A DNA stretch of 64,000 bases, taken from the NCBI RefSeq assembly GCF_937616625.2, contig NC_065570.1, forward strand, positions 21,228,046-21,292,045, in the 5' to 3' direction. The translations under genes were made by a program, and so were the position numbers. The notes under the pieces are model-generated. The model was not told the DNA's origin. It saw only the letters and a list, made by a program, of their open reading frames with translations, and ran no database searches. Within the stretch, counting starts at the first letter, position 1; each line of letters opens with the position of its first letter. Source of the DNA: Mercurialis annua (Eukaryota > Streptophyta > Magnoliopsida > Malpighiales > Euphorbiaceae). Below, one piece after another: positions 37,901-49,037 of this stretch.

Positions 37901-38436
37901 ACTTTTTAAACGTTACGAAACAAATCCAAATGTTTCATCTTTTTAGCGATTTAAGTCAAACGTTTACAAACGTTACGAAACAAATCCAAACGTTTCACCT
38001 TTTTAGCGATTTAAGCCAAACATTTAAAACATCATGAAACCAATCCAAATGTTTAAAACTTTACAAAACAAATCCAAACGTTTCACCTTTTTAACGATTT
38101 AAGCAAAATATTTACAAATGTTATGAAACAAAGCTAAACGTTTTACCTTTTTATCAATTTAAGCAAAACGATTAAAATATTACGAATACTATCCAAACGT
38201 TTAAAACGTTTCGAAACAAATCCAAACGTTTCACCTTTTTAGCGATTTAAGCCAAACATTTACAAACATTAAGAAACAAATCCAAATGTTTCCTCTTTTG
38301 ATTGATTGAAGCTAAACGTTAGGAAATGTTACAATACAAATCCAAACGTTTCACCTTTTTAGCGATTTAAGTTAAACGTTTAAAATGTTATGAAACTAAT
38401 CCAAACGTTTTAAATGGTATAAAAGAAATACAATCG
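31927..38436. repeat. Satellite array, block D
   Basis: The first five bases are the right AACGT duplication of copia-1. This is the longest continuation of the 60/88-bp satellite. From 31932 to about 36660 it is collinear with block A (about 3400-6830), and its last 1.4 kb with block C. It contains an extra tandem duplication of about 1.2 kb (similar starts at 33541, 34736 and about 35990). The right end joins L4 at AATCG. Confidence 0.93.
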
Positions 38437-38605
38437 CGACCAGATTCTTAATCCCAATGTGTGACTCCAACTAACTAGATACGGGGACTCCAGGTTACAC
38501 CGTAACCCAGTGCTCACTCGTATCGAATTTACTGTCCAACTTCGAAATTCATTTTTCATAATCAAAATTACAGTTGTATCAAATTAAAATTGGTGATCAC
38601 GTAGT

Positions 38606-38624
38606 CCTATTTTCGCCCAATAGG
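38606..38624 (-). other. Conserved LTR stem-loop, L4 version
   Basis: Arms CCTATT/AATAGG around a 7-base loop, between GTAGT and TAGCACGTTCC. The arms differ from L1-L3 but still pair. The preceding palindrome reads GTGATCAC where the others have GTGCGCAC. Confidence 0.7.
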
Positions 38625-39159
38625 TAGCACGTTCCATCAGATCAATACTGGTTTCAAATCAACCATATACGTATTTCATGTCAAAACATTGCATTGCAAA
38701 CATTCGATTCAAATGTAAAGCAATATATAATATTTACTTGTGTTAATACTTTAAAAGTAAATTATATAAACTCACTGAAAACGCTTATCCAAAAACACGT
38801 CGGGGCTCAGAAACGTCAAGCTTCTCAAGATACTGGTCCAGCTGCCTCGTGCCTCGCCGGATCTAAAACAATTTCAAAACATTTGACTCATATCAGAATC
38901 CTATTCTAAGATTGACTCTAGACTCGAAACACGACACACTAAACTTATTAACAATAGTGCTTCTCATGTATATCTCGATAAACGGTTTCTAACTCGTTTA
39001 CGGATCGAATATCATTTCTAAACCAATTCACGTTTAACCTGATTAGGTTAACGATTTAATCGAGCGATAATCAATCTATTTTGACCTCGATATGCGAATA
39101 CGAAACGAGGTCTCAAAAAGAACAGTCGAGTAAACATTTCACGTGCACGCTCGTGACTT

Positions 39160-39445
39160 GTGGTGCACGTTCGTGCACCTCCTGCTGGTGCACGTTCGGG
39201 CACCTCCTGCTGGTGCACGTTCGGGCACCTCCTGCTGGTGCACGTTCGGGCACCTCCTGCTGGTGCACGGTCGCGCACCTCCTGCTGGTGCACGGTCGCG
39301 CACCACATGTTGGTGCACGTTCGTGCACCATTGATGGTGCACGCTCGTGCACCTCGTGTGCACGCTCGTGCACCTCGTGTGCACGCTCGTGCACCTCGTG
39401 TGCACGCTCGTGCACCTCGTGTGCACGCTCGTGCACCTCGTGCAC
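39160..39445 (-). repeat. GTGCAC dyad minisatellite in L4
   Basis: Tandem units of about 25 bp, then about 21 bp. The first dyad is GGTGCACG-TT-CGTGCACC (39162-39179). Later units have CG-TT-CG, CG-GT-CG or CG-CT-CG centres. Both strands show open frames here only because the unit length and composition avoid stops. The array lies about 0.7-1.0 kb from the LTR 5' end, further in than in L1, L2, L3 and L5. Confidence 0.88.
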
Positions 39446-40157
39446 AGCCCCCAGAATCTGTTTTCCGAGGTTTTCTGACGTGCTATACGCCTAATTTCGC
39501 ATAAATGACGTCCAAATACATCAAAAATGCTAAATCTAAACTCAAAACATCCATATTCGATTCTAAAACTGTTAAAACGATATAATCGTTCCGTGGCCTA
39601 AAACTTTAACTCGATATATCAAGAAATTCATCCATCCAAACGATAAAACGTCAAGCTTACCGTGATTCGCCACTGAAATACGATCGTTTCAAGCTATAGA
39701 ACGTCGGAAACGGACAAGAAACGAAGATCGAGCGACAGAACCGATAGATTTTGACGAACGAAGGAAAAAGAGATGAAACAAGGTTATGGAGGTTTCATTC
39801 CTTCATCCGAAGGTAATATATATATATATCGGCTAATTTGCACTTTGGTCTTTGAAACTTTTCAAAAGTTTCGATTTAATCCAAAACCTATCCGCGTCCA
39901 AATTTTAAACGGTCTCTGATTGACTCGAAACCTTTTCCACAAGTATTATAAAATATTTCGCAGACTTTGGCGAAATAATTTCCGTCACGGGATTTATATT
40001 TTATTTTATTTTAATTTTCGAAGATATTTCCTTAAATCCCGTTAATTCACTCAATAAAAATTATTCTAAATTCCCAATATAATTAAATTAAATTCTTCAT
40101 AATTTAATTTATCGGAATTCACGACATGTGGCTTGACTTAATAATTGGGGTATTACA

Positions 40158-43100
40158 TATAAGCCAAACTTTAAAACGTTACGAATCCGATCCAAATGTA
40201 TAACCTTTTTAGGGATTTAAGCCAAACATTTAAAACGATACAAAACCACTCCAAACAGCTAAAATGTTACGAAACAAATCCAAACGTTTCGTCTTTTTAG
40301 TGATTTAAGGCAAACGTTGACAAAAGTTATGAAACAAATCTAAACGGTTCACCCTTTTCGCGATTTAAGCCAAGCGTTTAAAACGTTACGAAAACAATCC
40401 AAACGTTTGAAATGTTACGAAAGAAATTAAAACATTTCACCTTTTTAGCGATTTAAGCCAAACGTTTGTAAACATTACGAAACAAATCCAATCATTTCAC
40501 CTTTTTATCAATTTAAGCCAAACGTTTAGTACGTTACGAAACCAATCTGATTGTTTAAAACGTTACGAAACTAATCCAAACGTTTCACCTTTTTAGCAAT
40601 TTAAGCCAAATATATACAAACGTTACAAAAAAAAATCCACATGTTTAACCTTTTTAGTGATTTAAGCCAAATTTTACAAACGTTACGAAACCAATCCAAA
40701 TATTTCACCTTTTTAGTGATATAGGCCAAACGTTTACAAACGATTCACCTTTTTAGCGGTTTAATCAAAACCTTCAAAACTTTACGAAACCAATCCTAAC
40801 GTTTAAAATGTTACGAAACAAATCCACACATTTAACCTTTTTAGCGATTTAAGTCAAACGTTTAAAAATGGTACGAAACAAATCGAAACGTTTCACCTTT
40901 TAGCGATTTAAGCAAAACATTTAAAACGTTACGAAACCAATCCAAATTTTAAAATGATACGAAATAAATCCAAACATTTCACCATTTTAGCAATTTAAGC
41001 AAAACGTTTACAAATGTTATGATACAAATCCAAACGTTTCCCCTTTTTAGAGATATAAGACAAACGTTTAAAACGTTACGAAACTAATCCAAACGTTTCA
41101 CCTTTTTAGCGATTTAAACCAAACGTTTAAAACGTTACGAAACCAATCCAAACGTTTAAAACTTTACGAAACCAATCCAAACGTTTAAAACGTTACGATA
41201 CAAATCAAAAAAATCGTCTTTTTAGTGATTTAAGCCAAACGTTTAGAAAAGTTACGAAACAAATCAAAATGTTTCACCTTTTTAGCGATTTAAGACAAAC
41301 GTTTAAAACCAATTCAAAACATCACAAAACAAATTGAAACTTTTCACCTTTTTAGGATTTATGCCAAATGTTTACAAACGTTACGAAATAAATCAAAACA
41401 TTTCACCTTTTTTTTATCAATTTAATCCAAACATTTAAAACGTTACGAAATTAATCTAAATGTTTAAAACGTTACAAAACAAATCCAAACGTTTCACCTC
41501 TTTAGCGATATAAGCCAAATATTTACAAACGTTACGAAACAAATTCACATGTTTAACCTTTTTAGCGAATAAAGCCAAACTTTTAGAAACGTTACAAATC
41601 CAAACGTTTCACCTTTTTAGTGATTTAAGCGAAACGTTTACAAATGTTATGAAACAAATCCAAATGTTTCACCTTTTTAGCGGATTAATCCAAACCTTCA
41701 AAATGTTCCGAAATCAATCAAAAAGTTTGCAAATGTTACGAAACAAATCTACACGTTTCAACTTTTTAGCGATTTAAGCCAAACGTTTAAAAACGTAATG
41801 AAACAAATCAAAACGTTTCACCTTTTTAGCGATTTAAGCCAAATATTTAAATTGTTACGAAACCAATCCAATGTTTAAAATGCTACGAAATAAATCCAAA
41901 CATTTCACCTTTTTAGCGACTCAAGCCAAATATTTACAAAATTTATGAAACAAATCCAAACGTTTCATCTTTTTATCAATTTAAGCCAAACGTTTAAAAT
42001 GTTACAAAACCAATCCAAACGTTTAAAATGTTACGAAACCAATCCAAATGTTTAAAATTTTGCGAAACAATCGAAATGTTTCACCTTTTTAGCGATTTAA
42101 GCCAAACATTTAAAAACGTTATGAAACAAATCCAAACGTTTTCCCTTTTTAGCGATTTAAGCCAAACCCTTACAAACATTACGAAACAAATATAAACGTT
42201 TCACCTTTTTAGTGGTTTAAACCAAACGTTTAAAACATTACGAAACCAATCCAAACGTTTAAAACGTTATAAAACAAATCCACACGTTTGACCTTTTTAG
42301 CGATTTAATCCAAACGTTTACAAACGTTACGAAACAAATCCAAACGTGTCACCTTTTTAGCGATTTATGATAAACGTTTACAAACGTTATGAAACAAATC
42401 CAAACGTTTCACCTTTTTAGCAGTTAAAGCCAAACCTTCAAAACGTTACGAAACCAAGTCAAACGTTTATACCGTTACGAAACAAATACAATCGTTTGCC
42501 CGTTTTAGCGATTTATGCCAAACATTTAAAACGTTACAAATCAAATCCAAACGTTTAATACGTTATGAAACAAATCTAAACGTTTCCCCTCTTTAGAGAT
42601 TTAATCCAAACGATTACAAAAGTTACAAAACAGATCCAAAAGTTTCACCTTTTTAGCGGTTTAAGCTAAACCTTCAAAACATTATGCAACCAATCCAAAC
42701 GTTTAAAACATTATGAAACAAATCCACACGTTTCACCTTTTTAGCGATATAGGCCAAACATTTACCAACATTACGAAACAAATCCAAACGTTTCTCCGTT
42801 TTAGCGATTTAAGCCAAACTTTTAAAACGTTACGAAACCAATCCAAATGTTTAAAATGTTACGAAACAAATCGAAACGTTTCACCTTAATAGCGATTTAA
42901 GCCAAATATTTAGAAACGTTACAAAACAAATTGAAATGTTTCCCCTTTTATCAATTTAAGTTAAACGTTTAAAACATTATAAAACCAATCCAAAGGTTTA
43001 AAACGTTACGAAATAAATCCAAATGTCTTCCCGTTTTAGCGATTTAAGCAAAATGTTTACAAACGTTACGAAACAAATCCAAATGTTTCACCTTTTTATC

Positions 43101-43573
43101 GGTTCAAGCCAAACGTTGACAACGTTCTAAAACCAATCTAAACGTTTAAAACATTACGAAACAAATCTTCAAGTTTCACCTTTTTAGCGATTTCAGCCAA
43201 ACGTTTACAAACATTACGAAACATATCTAAACGTTTCACCTTTTTAGCGATTTAAGCCAAACGTTTAGAAACGTTACGAAACATATCCAAACGTTTCCCC
43301 TTTTTAGCGATTTAAGCCAAACGTTTAAAATGTTACGAAACCAATCCAAACGTTTAAAACGTTACGAGACAAATCCAAACGTTTCACCTTTTTTGCTATT
43401 TAAGCCAAATGTTTACAAACGTTACAAAACAAATGCAAACGTTTCCCCTTTTTAGGAATTTAAGCCAAACATTTAAAACATTATGAAACCAATCCAAATG
43501 TTTAAAACGTTACGAAACACATCAAAAAGTTCCACCTTTTTAGCGATTTAAGCCAAATATTTACAAACGTTAC
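40158..43573. repeat. Satellite array, block E
   Basis: The same satellite family, but I could not place it in the long repeat seen in A-D, so it may belong to a neighbouring domain. The last five bases (43569-43573, GTTAC) are the left duplication of L2. No gene. Confidence 0.92.
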
Positions 43574-43752
43574 TGTAATATCCCGTAAAATTTTAATTTA
43601 TTTTTCGATAATTTCCGACAATTTTTCCGGTCGTTTTGAATTAACTTCGATGATAGCGGTTTGATTCGATTGAGTTGGTTTGGGGTTGATTTTTGGTTCA
43701 ACCATTTATTTTTTTTAATTTATTTAAAAACAAAAAAAAATAAAATTCAGTC

Positions 43753-43872
43753 ATTCCCGTTCGGGAATTGAAATTCCCGAACGGGAATCTCAATTTTTGG
43801 GCCTGGTCTCGTTCGAGACCAGGCATTCCCGAACGGGAATCATGGCCTGAAAGGCCATTCCCGTTCGGGAAT
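43753..43872 (+). repeat. Dyad array with CG-TT-CG core in the L2 5' LTR
   Basis: ATTCCCG-TT-CGGGAAT at 43753-43768 and 43857-43872, its AA-centred form at 43773-43788 and 43825-43840, and GCCTGGTCTCG-TT-CGAGACCAGGC at 43801-43824. The last shares its inner arms with the L3 array. Arms remain perfectly symmetric although the two types differ at mirrored positions. Confidence 0.9.
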
Positions 43873-43937
43873 CATAGCAGCTTTTGGACCCTTCCATCCG
43901 GCCCTGTTCGATCTCGTTTACGGCCCGCTTCCACTCG

Positions 43938-43994
43938 TTATTTAAAAGCGACTTCTAAACAGAAAACCTAGATCACGCTGCAAGCTAGCCCTAG
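43938..43994 (+). promoter_or_regulatory. Putative promoter of L2
   Basis: A TATA-like TTATTTAAAA (43938-43947) follows the dyad array, with CCCTAG (43989-43994) about 45 bp downstream in place of the full telo-box. Weaker than in L1 or L5. Confidence 0.45.
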
Positions 43995-45865
43995 CCGTCT
44001 TTCGTTTGTTCTTTCGCTGAGAAACGTATCTGTTATCATCCTCCAAAGTTGCTGCTCGGGTAAGCTCCTTTGTTCATCAAATTTCCAGATTTTGCCTTAA
44101 TCGACACCTCTGAGTTTTTGATCGTTCTCCCTCGTTTCTAGATAAAAACTGTTTCCGTTCGATCTCAGACGTTCTAGACTCGTATATCTACGATTCCCAA
44201 CTTTCGCTTTGCCAAACGGTACGTTATCTTTCCGTTATAGCCGCCGCCGCTTTACCGTTTTTCGGATTATTTTCAGTTTAGTTATAGAAATCGATCTCTT
44301 CGTATTTTGATTCGTTCGTAGCCGTTTCTCAACCAAATTCAGAACCGTTTCGTGCTAGACGGAGTAGACTCAATTCCCTACGACTCCCATCTTAAGTTTT
44401 TGCCAGAAGGTACGTAAGTCATCTCGATTTAATCGCCGTACGGTTTCTGTTTTAAGTTGTAAATTCTGTTTTCATATATAACTCATTACTGCCAATCCCC
44501 GTTTGCTTTTTGGACATGATTTTGTTAGGTGCAATGATTACAGTACATTGGAATGATTAGTGATATCAGTTTAAGCTATCAATTTGAATGTCACAGTTGA
44601 GTTGCTGTTTGAATTATTGTCATTGTCCTTGCTTGGGATTCTTGCATTTTGCTACTGTTCTTTGGTTTTAGTTAGGTGATTACGTTTTGATTATTCATGC
44701 TTGAGATTACCGTGTTGTTATGAGATCTTGATGACTTAAAGTTTAAAGAAAAAGTTGTTGTGAATTGGGTAAAGATTTCTATGTTTGCAACTGTTGGTTT
44801 AGGCATGGCGGGGATGGTTAGGTTTAAAATTTGAGAAGATGGTTAAAAGCTCTTTAGACTCACCAAAGTGTTTTAACTAAATCAAATAAATCCTTTATGT
44901 TAAACTTTAACTAATAACTCAGATTTTGTTTGATTTATAAATTAAATATTTAAAACGATAGTTATTTATAAATTAAGCTAATATAATTACTCGGGTAATT
45001 ATAATTAATTTCGAATGTCGATTTGGTATAATTTGGCTAATTTGCAATTTAGCCCCTAAATGTTTTTAAAACTTATTTACTTAAGTTTTTGATTAGTAAC
45101 GTTATATTTAGTATTAATTATAAACAAAAGTAATTAATTTGATTGACTAAAGTGCAATTTAGTTCCTATTTGGCAAAAGTACAGTTTAGCCCTTAATGGG
45201 TTAAAGTACGATTTAGTCCCTAAACTTTTATTAACTTAAAATGATTAAGTTTTTGATTTGTAACCTGGGTTACTTAGAATTGAAGTTATTGAGTTCCGCT
45301 TTTAAAATGGATTATTATTTGTTATTTTGTTTTATAAATATAAACTCGGGTTTATATTTGATAAACGTTTTGAGTCGGATTAGACTTGGGTCATCCGACA
45401 AGCGAGGTTAGCTTGGTAGTTTGTGATAACTCGGCTAACCCACTATTTGGAAATTATTTATTATTTAAAGTTATTAAATAATATTTATAAATTGGATTTA
45501 AAGCGAGAACTCAATATACTTGTATTAATTGGGATTTATTACCTAATGGGTATTATTTGTGTGTGCTTTGGATTGTTTATTCCGACATGTCATTTGTACT
45601 AGTCCTATGTGGTGTCTAGTACTCTCTAGAGTTAGGGCCTGTTTTTAATAATTATTTTATTTGTCTAGACCCGTCTATTGTTCGCGCTCCAGAGGCGAAC
45701 CAGGATTAGTTGCTTGCCGGTTTTCACGTGGATTAGCAAGAAGTGAGTTTGTACTTACTATTTACCGCTTTATTAAGTAAATTGTTATTTTAATATTAAA
45801 TATATATATACTGTACGTATATTTCGAATTGTTTTTATATTATGGCTTCTAGTTGGAACATGCTA

Positions 45866-45884
45866 CCTAATGGGCATCATTAGG
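45866..45884 (+). other. Conserved LTR stem-loop, L2 5' LTR
   Basis: CCTAATG, loop GGCAT, CATTAGG, followed by ACTACGTGCGCACCGG. Same arms as L1 and L3. Confidence 0.7.
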
Positions 45885-45930
45885 ACTACGTGCGCACCGG
45901 TAAAGATCTGGAAAAGGTAATTATGGTAAT

Positions 45931-46052
45931 GTGGTAACTCGGTGTGAGCATAGCTCTCGGGACCAAGTAGAGTAACTCGGTGTAGCTCGGCTCTCGGGAC
46001 TCTGGTATAAGTGTGGTCAGTGGTAACTCGGTGTAGCTCAGCTCTCGGGACC
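45931..46052 (+). repeat. Triple repeat cassette in the L2 5' LTR
   Basis: Three copies around GTAACTCGGTGTAGCTC and AGCTCTCGGGAC, between the hairpin and the poly(A)-signal block. Confidence 0.82.
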
Positions 46053-46129
46053 AGACCTATTGGATTATGTTAATTATGTAGAATTGTGGATTAGGGTTCC
46101 AACTATTATTCGTAATATTGTTATTAAAT

Positions 46130-46280
46130 GTTTTAAACGTTTTAAAGGTTTTCCACTTAATAAATGTAGATAGTGGTATGAACTCATCTCAGTATATCTG
46201 ACCCCGTTGTTTTCCCAATTTTTCCCCAGGGTTATGATCTGAGAGAGTCTGGTGATCTCCGCATTTACTTTCCTCGGAGG
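46130..46280 (+). promoter_or_regulatory. Highly conserved LTR block with AATAAA signal
   Basis: Contains ACTTAATAAATGTAGATAG, then TGAACTCATCTCAGTATATC and CCCGTTGTTTTCCCAATTTT. It is nearly identical in L1, L2, L3, L5 and L6, far more than the surrounding LTR. AATAAA in sense orientation suggests a polyadenylation role, though L1 has GATAAA there. The antisense frame through it (MEPPRK start) is not kept in phase between families. Confidence 0.6.
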
Positions 46281-46648
46281 TTCCATTTATTTTAGTAGAA
46301 CTGTAGAACTGTTTTTATTCTTAGACCGCAGTAGTAACTAGACGTCTTTATTATTATTATTTATTTTGTCGGATTGGTTCGACTGGTAATATTGCTCTGG
46401 CATGCTGTATTATTTACATTAATTCATGATGAATCTATTTTAGACTCGGATTTGATAAAGCATGTTATATTAACTGTTGAATATTATAACTGTTAGTTTT
46501 AGGCTGTAGTCTCGGTTGCCCTCGAGCATTGGTTTTCTGCAGGTTTATGTGTTTATGTGATAAATGAAAGGCTAGCTACGGGTTTCGGTACTACATTACC
46601 CATACCCTAGCGCCGGTCGCGATTCATGAAAATGGGTCGTGACAAACT

Positions 46649-46660
46649 TGGTATCAGAGC
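46649..46660 (+). other. Primer binding site of L2 (tRNA-iMet)
   Basis: TGGTATCAGAGC, four bases after the LTR end. Matches plant initiator tRNA-Met. Confidence 0.94.
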
Positions 46661-47639
46661 TTTGGTTTCAAATCAAGGCCATTGCTTGCTATGTGTTTAC
46701 TCTGTTAAGTATTGTTGTGTCTTAGGAACTACTGCGGAATTAGGATTCGTGTCTTGTCTTTTAAACGTCATCATTTGTTTTCAAACCTTCAGCCTACATC
46801 CTTTAGGTGATATCTGTCAGTCCTTATTTGGTATTGATGCTTTGATTGACAATTTATTTCACTTGGATGTTAATTGCTGTGTTTTATCATGTTGAGATTA
46901 TTTCACTTGGGTGATTATAATTGCTTTTGATTTCTCGGGAAATCATAGGTTGGTAAATTTTTCCTAAAGACTCATACTTGGGTATGATGTTTGATAAAAC
47001 TTGTCGTTTATGCCTAAAACAATTTAGAATTTATGGTAATGTTACAGTTATTTTACGTGATGCGTTGAACTGTTTTTGCCTTGTTAATAAAGTACATCTT
47101 GGCTTTGGCCTCAATTGTTGATGTTAAATGTGATCGCATGTTGGACGTTAGCCTTATTTTTCAATTAAAGAGATTTTGGGTTAAACCTTAAAACGTGTTT
47201 GATGGTCATGCACTGTTTGACCACATGTTGATTTAGAGATTTTTATCGAGAATATTGTTTTATCCGATTTGTATTTCGACATAGAATTATAAGAGAAGTT
47301 TAATTCTAAATTCTTAAAAAGATGGTTTTTTGTTGAGTTGCCAGTAAATATTTTGAAATATTATGTTTGGTCTGGTGTTAACAAGCGATGGTTTCAAATG
47401 ATGTTTTATGAGCTAAGTCATTGTTTTAAGAATTTAACGTTGAAGTTATTTTATCATGTTGTAGTATGCCAGCATTTTAAATTTTTGGGGATTCACAGAA
47501 TAGATGTTTGAAATCAAAGAATTCTCACTTGAGTTTTAAATTACCGTTTAGCGGTTGGTTTAAATTGAGCTCCCAAAAATTTGAAGGGATGGAAATTTTA
47601 TTAAAATACTTTTCCGGATTTATAAATATTTTAAATACG

Positions 47640-47735
47640 TTTTATAAACGATTGTTTTGAGTTCGACTTGGGTCACCCAAATTTAGGAGTTGAGCTTGGT
47701 AGTTGTAATGACTCGGCTAGCTCGATAATTTTATT
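47640..47735 (+). repeat. LTR-like segment inside the L2 interior
   Basis: ACTTGGGTCACCC, GAGCTTGGTAGTTGTAATGA and CTCGGCTAGC parallel the LTR stretch at about 45370-45445. Flanks on both sides look weakly related too. The L1 interior has the same segment at 13330-13440. Confidence 0.7.
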
Positions 47736-48806
47736 GTCTGAGATACTTGGGTATCCGTTTTAAAGCAACTGATTAATAAGAAGAGATTTTTACAAAATGT
47801 GATTTTGTTTTAACCTTGGGGCTCAGCAAAATTTGGAAGTTTTCGTATTTGTTTTTAATTTCAAAACGAATTTTGAAGCGTACTATTAAAGGACGATATA
47901 TTTACATGGTAAATTTATAATGAGATTTCAAGGAAATGTTGTGGCATATCCTGATTTGTTTAAGAATGCTTGAGTAAATTGTGTTCAATGGCATGGTTTC
48001 GTGGTTTTCGATTTTCAGATTTGTTATCTTGTGAACATTATTTGTGTTTTATAACTCGCTTGTTTGTTGGACTAAGTTGATTGTTTTAGTTTTGTCTATT
48101 CGTGCGGTGTAGCACGTGAAATGATCTAATCATGTGGTTATGGTTGCCTTACCTCGAGGTATAGTTTTGACCTTTGAGTAAGATCTTCTTTCTCTTTTGT
48201 TCGGTTTTGGGTTGCGCCGGGCTTTGCTGTTTCTGTTTCGTGGATCGAAACCTTGGGGTTTCGATATCGAGGAATACAAGGGAGGTACTTCCTTTGGATT
48301 GGTTGATGATTTCTGATTACCCTAGGATGAGTATTGCAAACTCTGAACCGAAAAGATAGATCGATGTATTAATACACTGGTGTTTCCATCAAGTCTGATG
48401 ATGCGATGCGGGAGCTGGCGGTAAATTTTATAGGAACATATTTTATGTGCTATTTTCTTTGGTTATATGCTCAGTCTGGATTGAGGTTAGTTAAATACTT
48501 TTTATAATAGAGTTGTAATGAAGTTATTATGAGGAATTGTTGTATAGCATCGAATGTTGCTAGGTGCAAGTAAGGAAATTTTGAGAAATATTTTGAGGTC
48601 ATCGAGTGCATCTCACAGAGTGTAACGTCTAGCAAATGTTGATTGAGAAATGGATTTCAAAGATTGATTTGCTGAAATATTTGAAATATTTTCAACACGT
48701 AATTGCGCCCAGACATATCATGAACATGCATTTTGAATGTCACGAATAGGTTTGCATTGAACACAGAGCATGTTCACTAAATATAAGATAAAATGATAAT
48801 TGATAC

Positions 48807-49037
48807 ATGCATAATAGTACATGCATCACGTGCATAGAAATTATTAGGGTTGGATGCAACTCTTTGGGGATGAGAGATGTCATCACCCTGGCGCACAATT
48901 ATGTAAAATAGATTTTATCGACAAAGTGTTTTTAGAAAGAGGTCTTAGAACAAACTCGCGAGTCCCTTTGGGGTAAATGTATTTATAAAGTTGTGGAATT
49001 TCAAATGATTTTGAAACTGTTACCGGAAGGTAGCTAG
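48807..49037 (+). pseudogene. L2 counterpart of the L1 76-codon frame, with stops
   Basis: The same 231-nt length as 12034-12264, with the same start and final stop. Codon 35 is TAG (48909-48911) where L1 has CGG, and a second TAG follows at about codon 43. If this was ever coding, it is dead in L2. Confidence 0.35.

Larger units (their letters stand above)
38437..40157 (-). mobile_element. L4: truncated and internally deleted L-family LTR
   Basis: The right end is intact (GGGGTATTACA). The left end lacks the terminal TGTCACGACCC-type bases and starts at CGCGACC. The left join to satellite shares AATCG with the expected LTR sequence, so a microhomology-mediated deletion is likely, and no target duplication remains. 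The conserved hairpin (38606-38624) and its flanks are present. Between it and the left end most of the poly(A)-block region is missing. It contains a distinctive GTGCAC minisatellite. Confidence 0.85.
43574..46644 (+). repeat. 5' LTR of L2
   Basis: Starts TGTAATATCCCG, ends GGGTCGTGACA. Modules in order: dyad array (43753-43872), TATA-like box, weak telo-box, 27-bp-type repeats (about 45159-45232), conserved hairpin, triple cassette, poly(A)-signal block. Confidence 0.95.

Noticed and set aside
39048..39504. Overlapping long frames on both strands
   Set aside because: All come from the GTGCAC minisatellite, whose composition avoids stops on both strands.
46649..46660. tRNA gene at the primer sites
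   Set aside because: Only the 12 bases complementary to the tRNA 3' end are present, with no cloverleaf.
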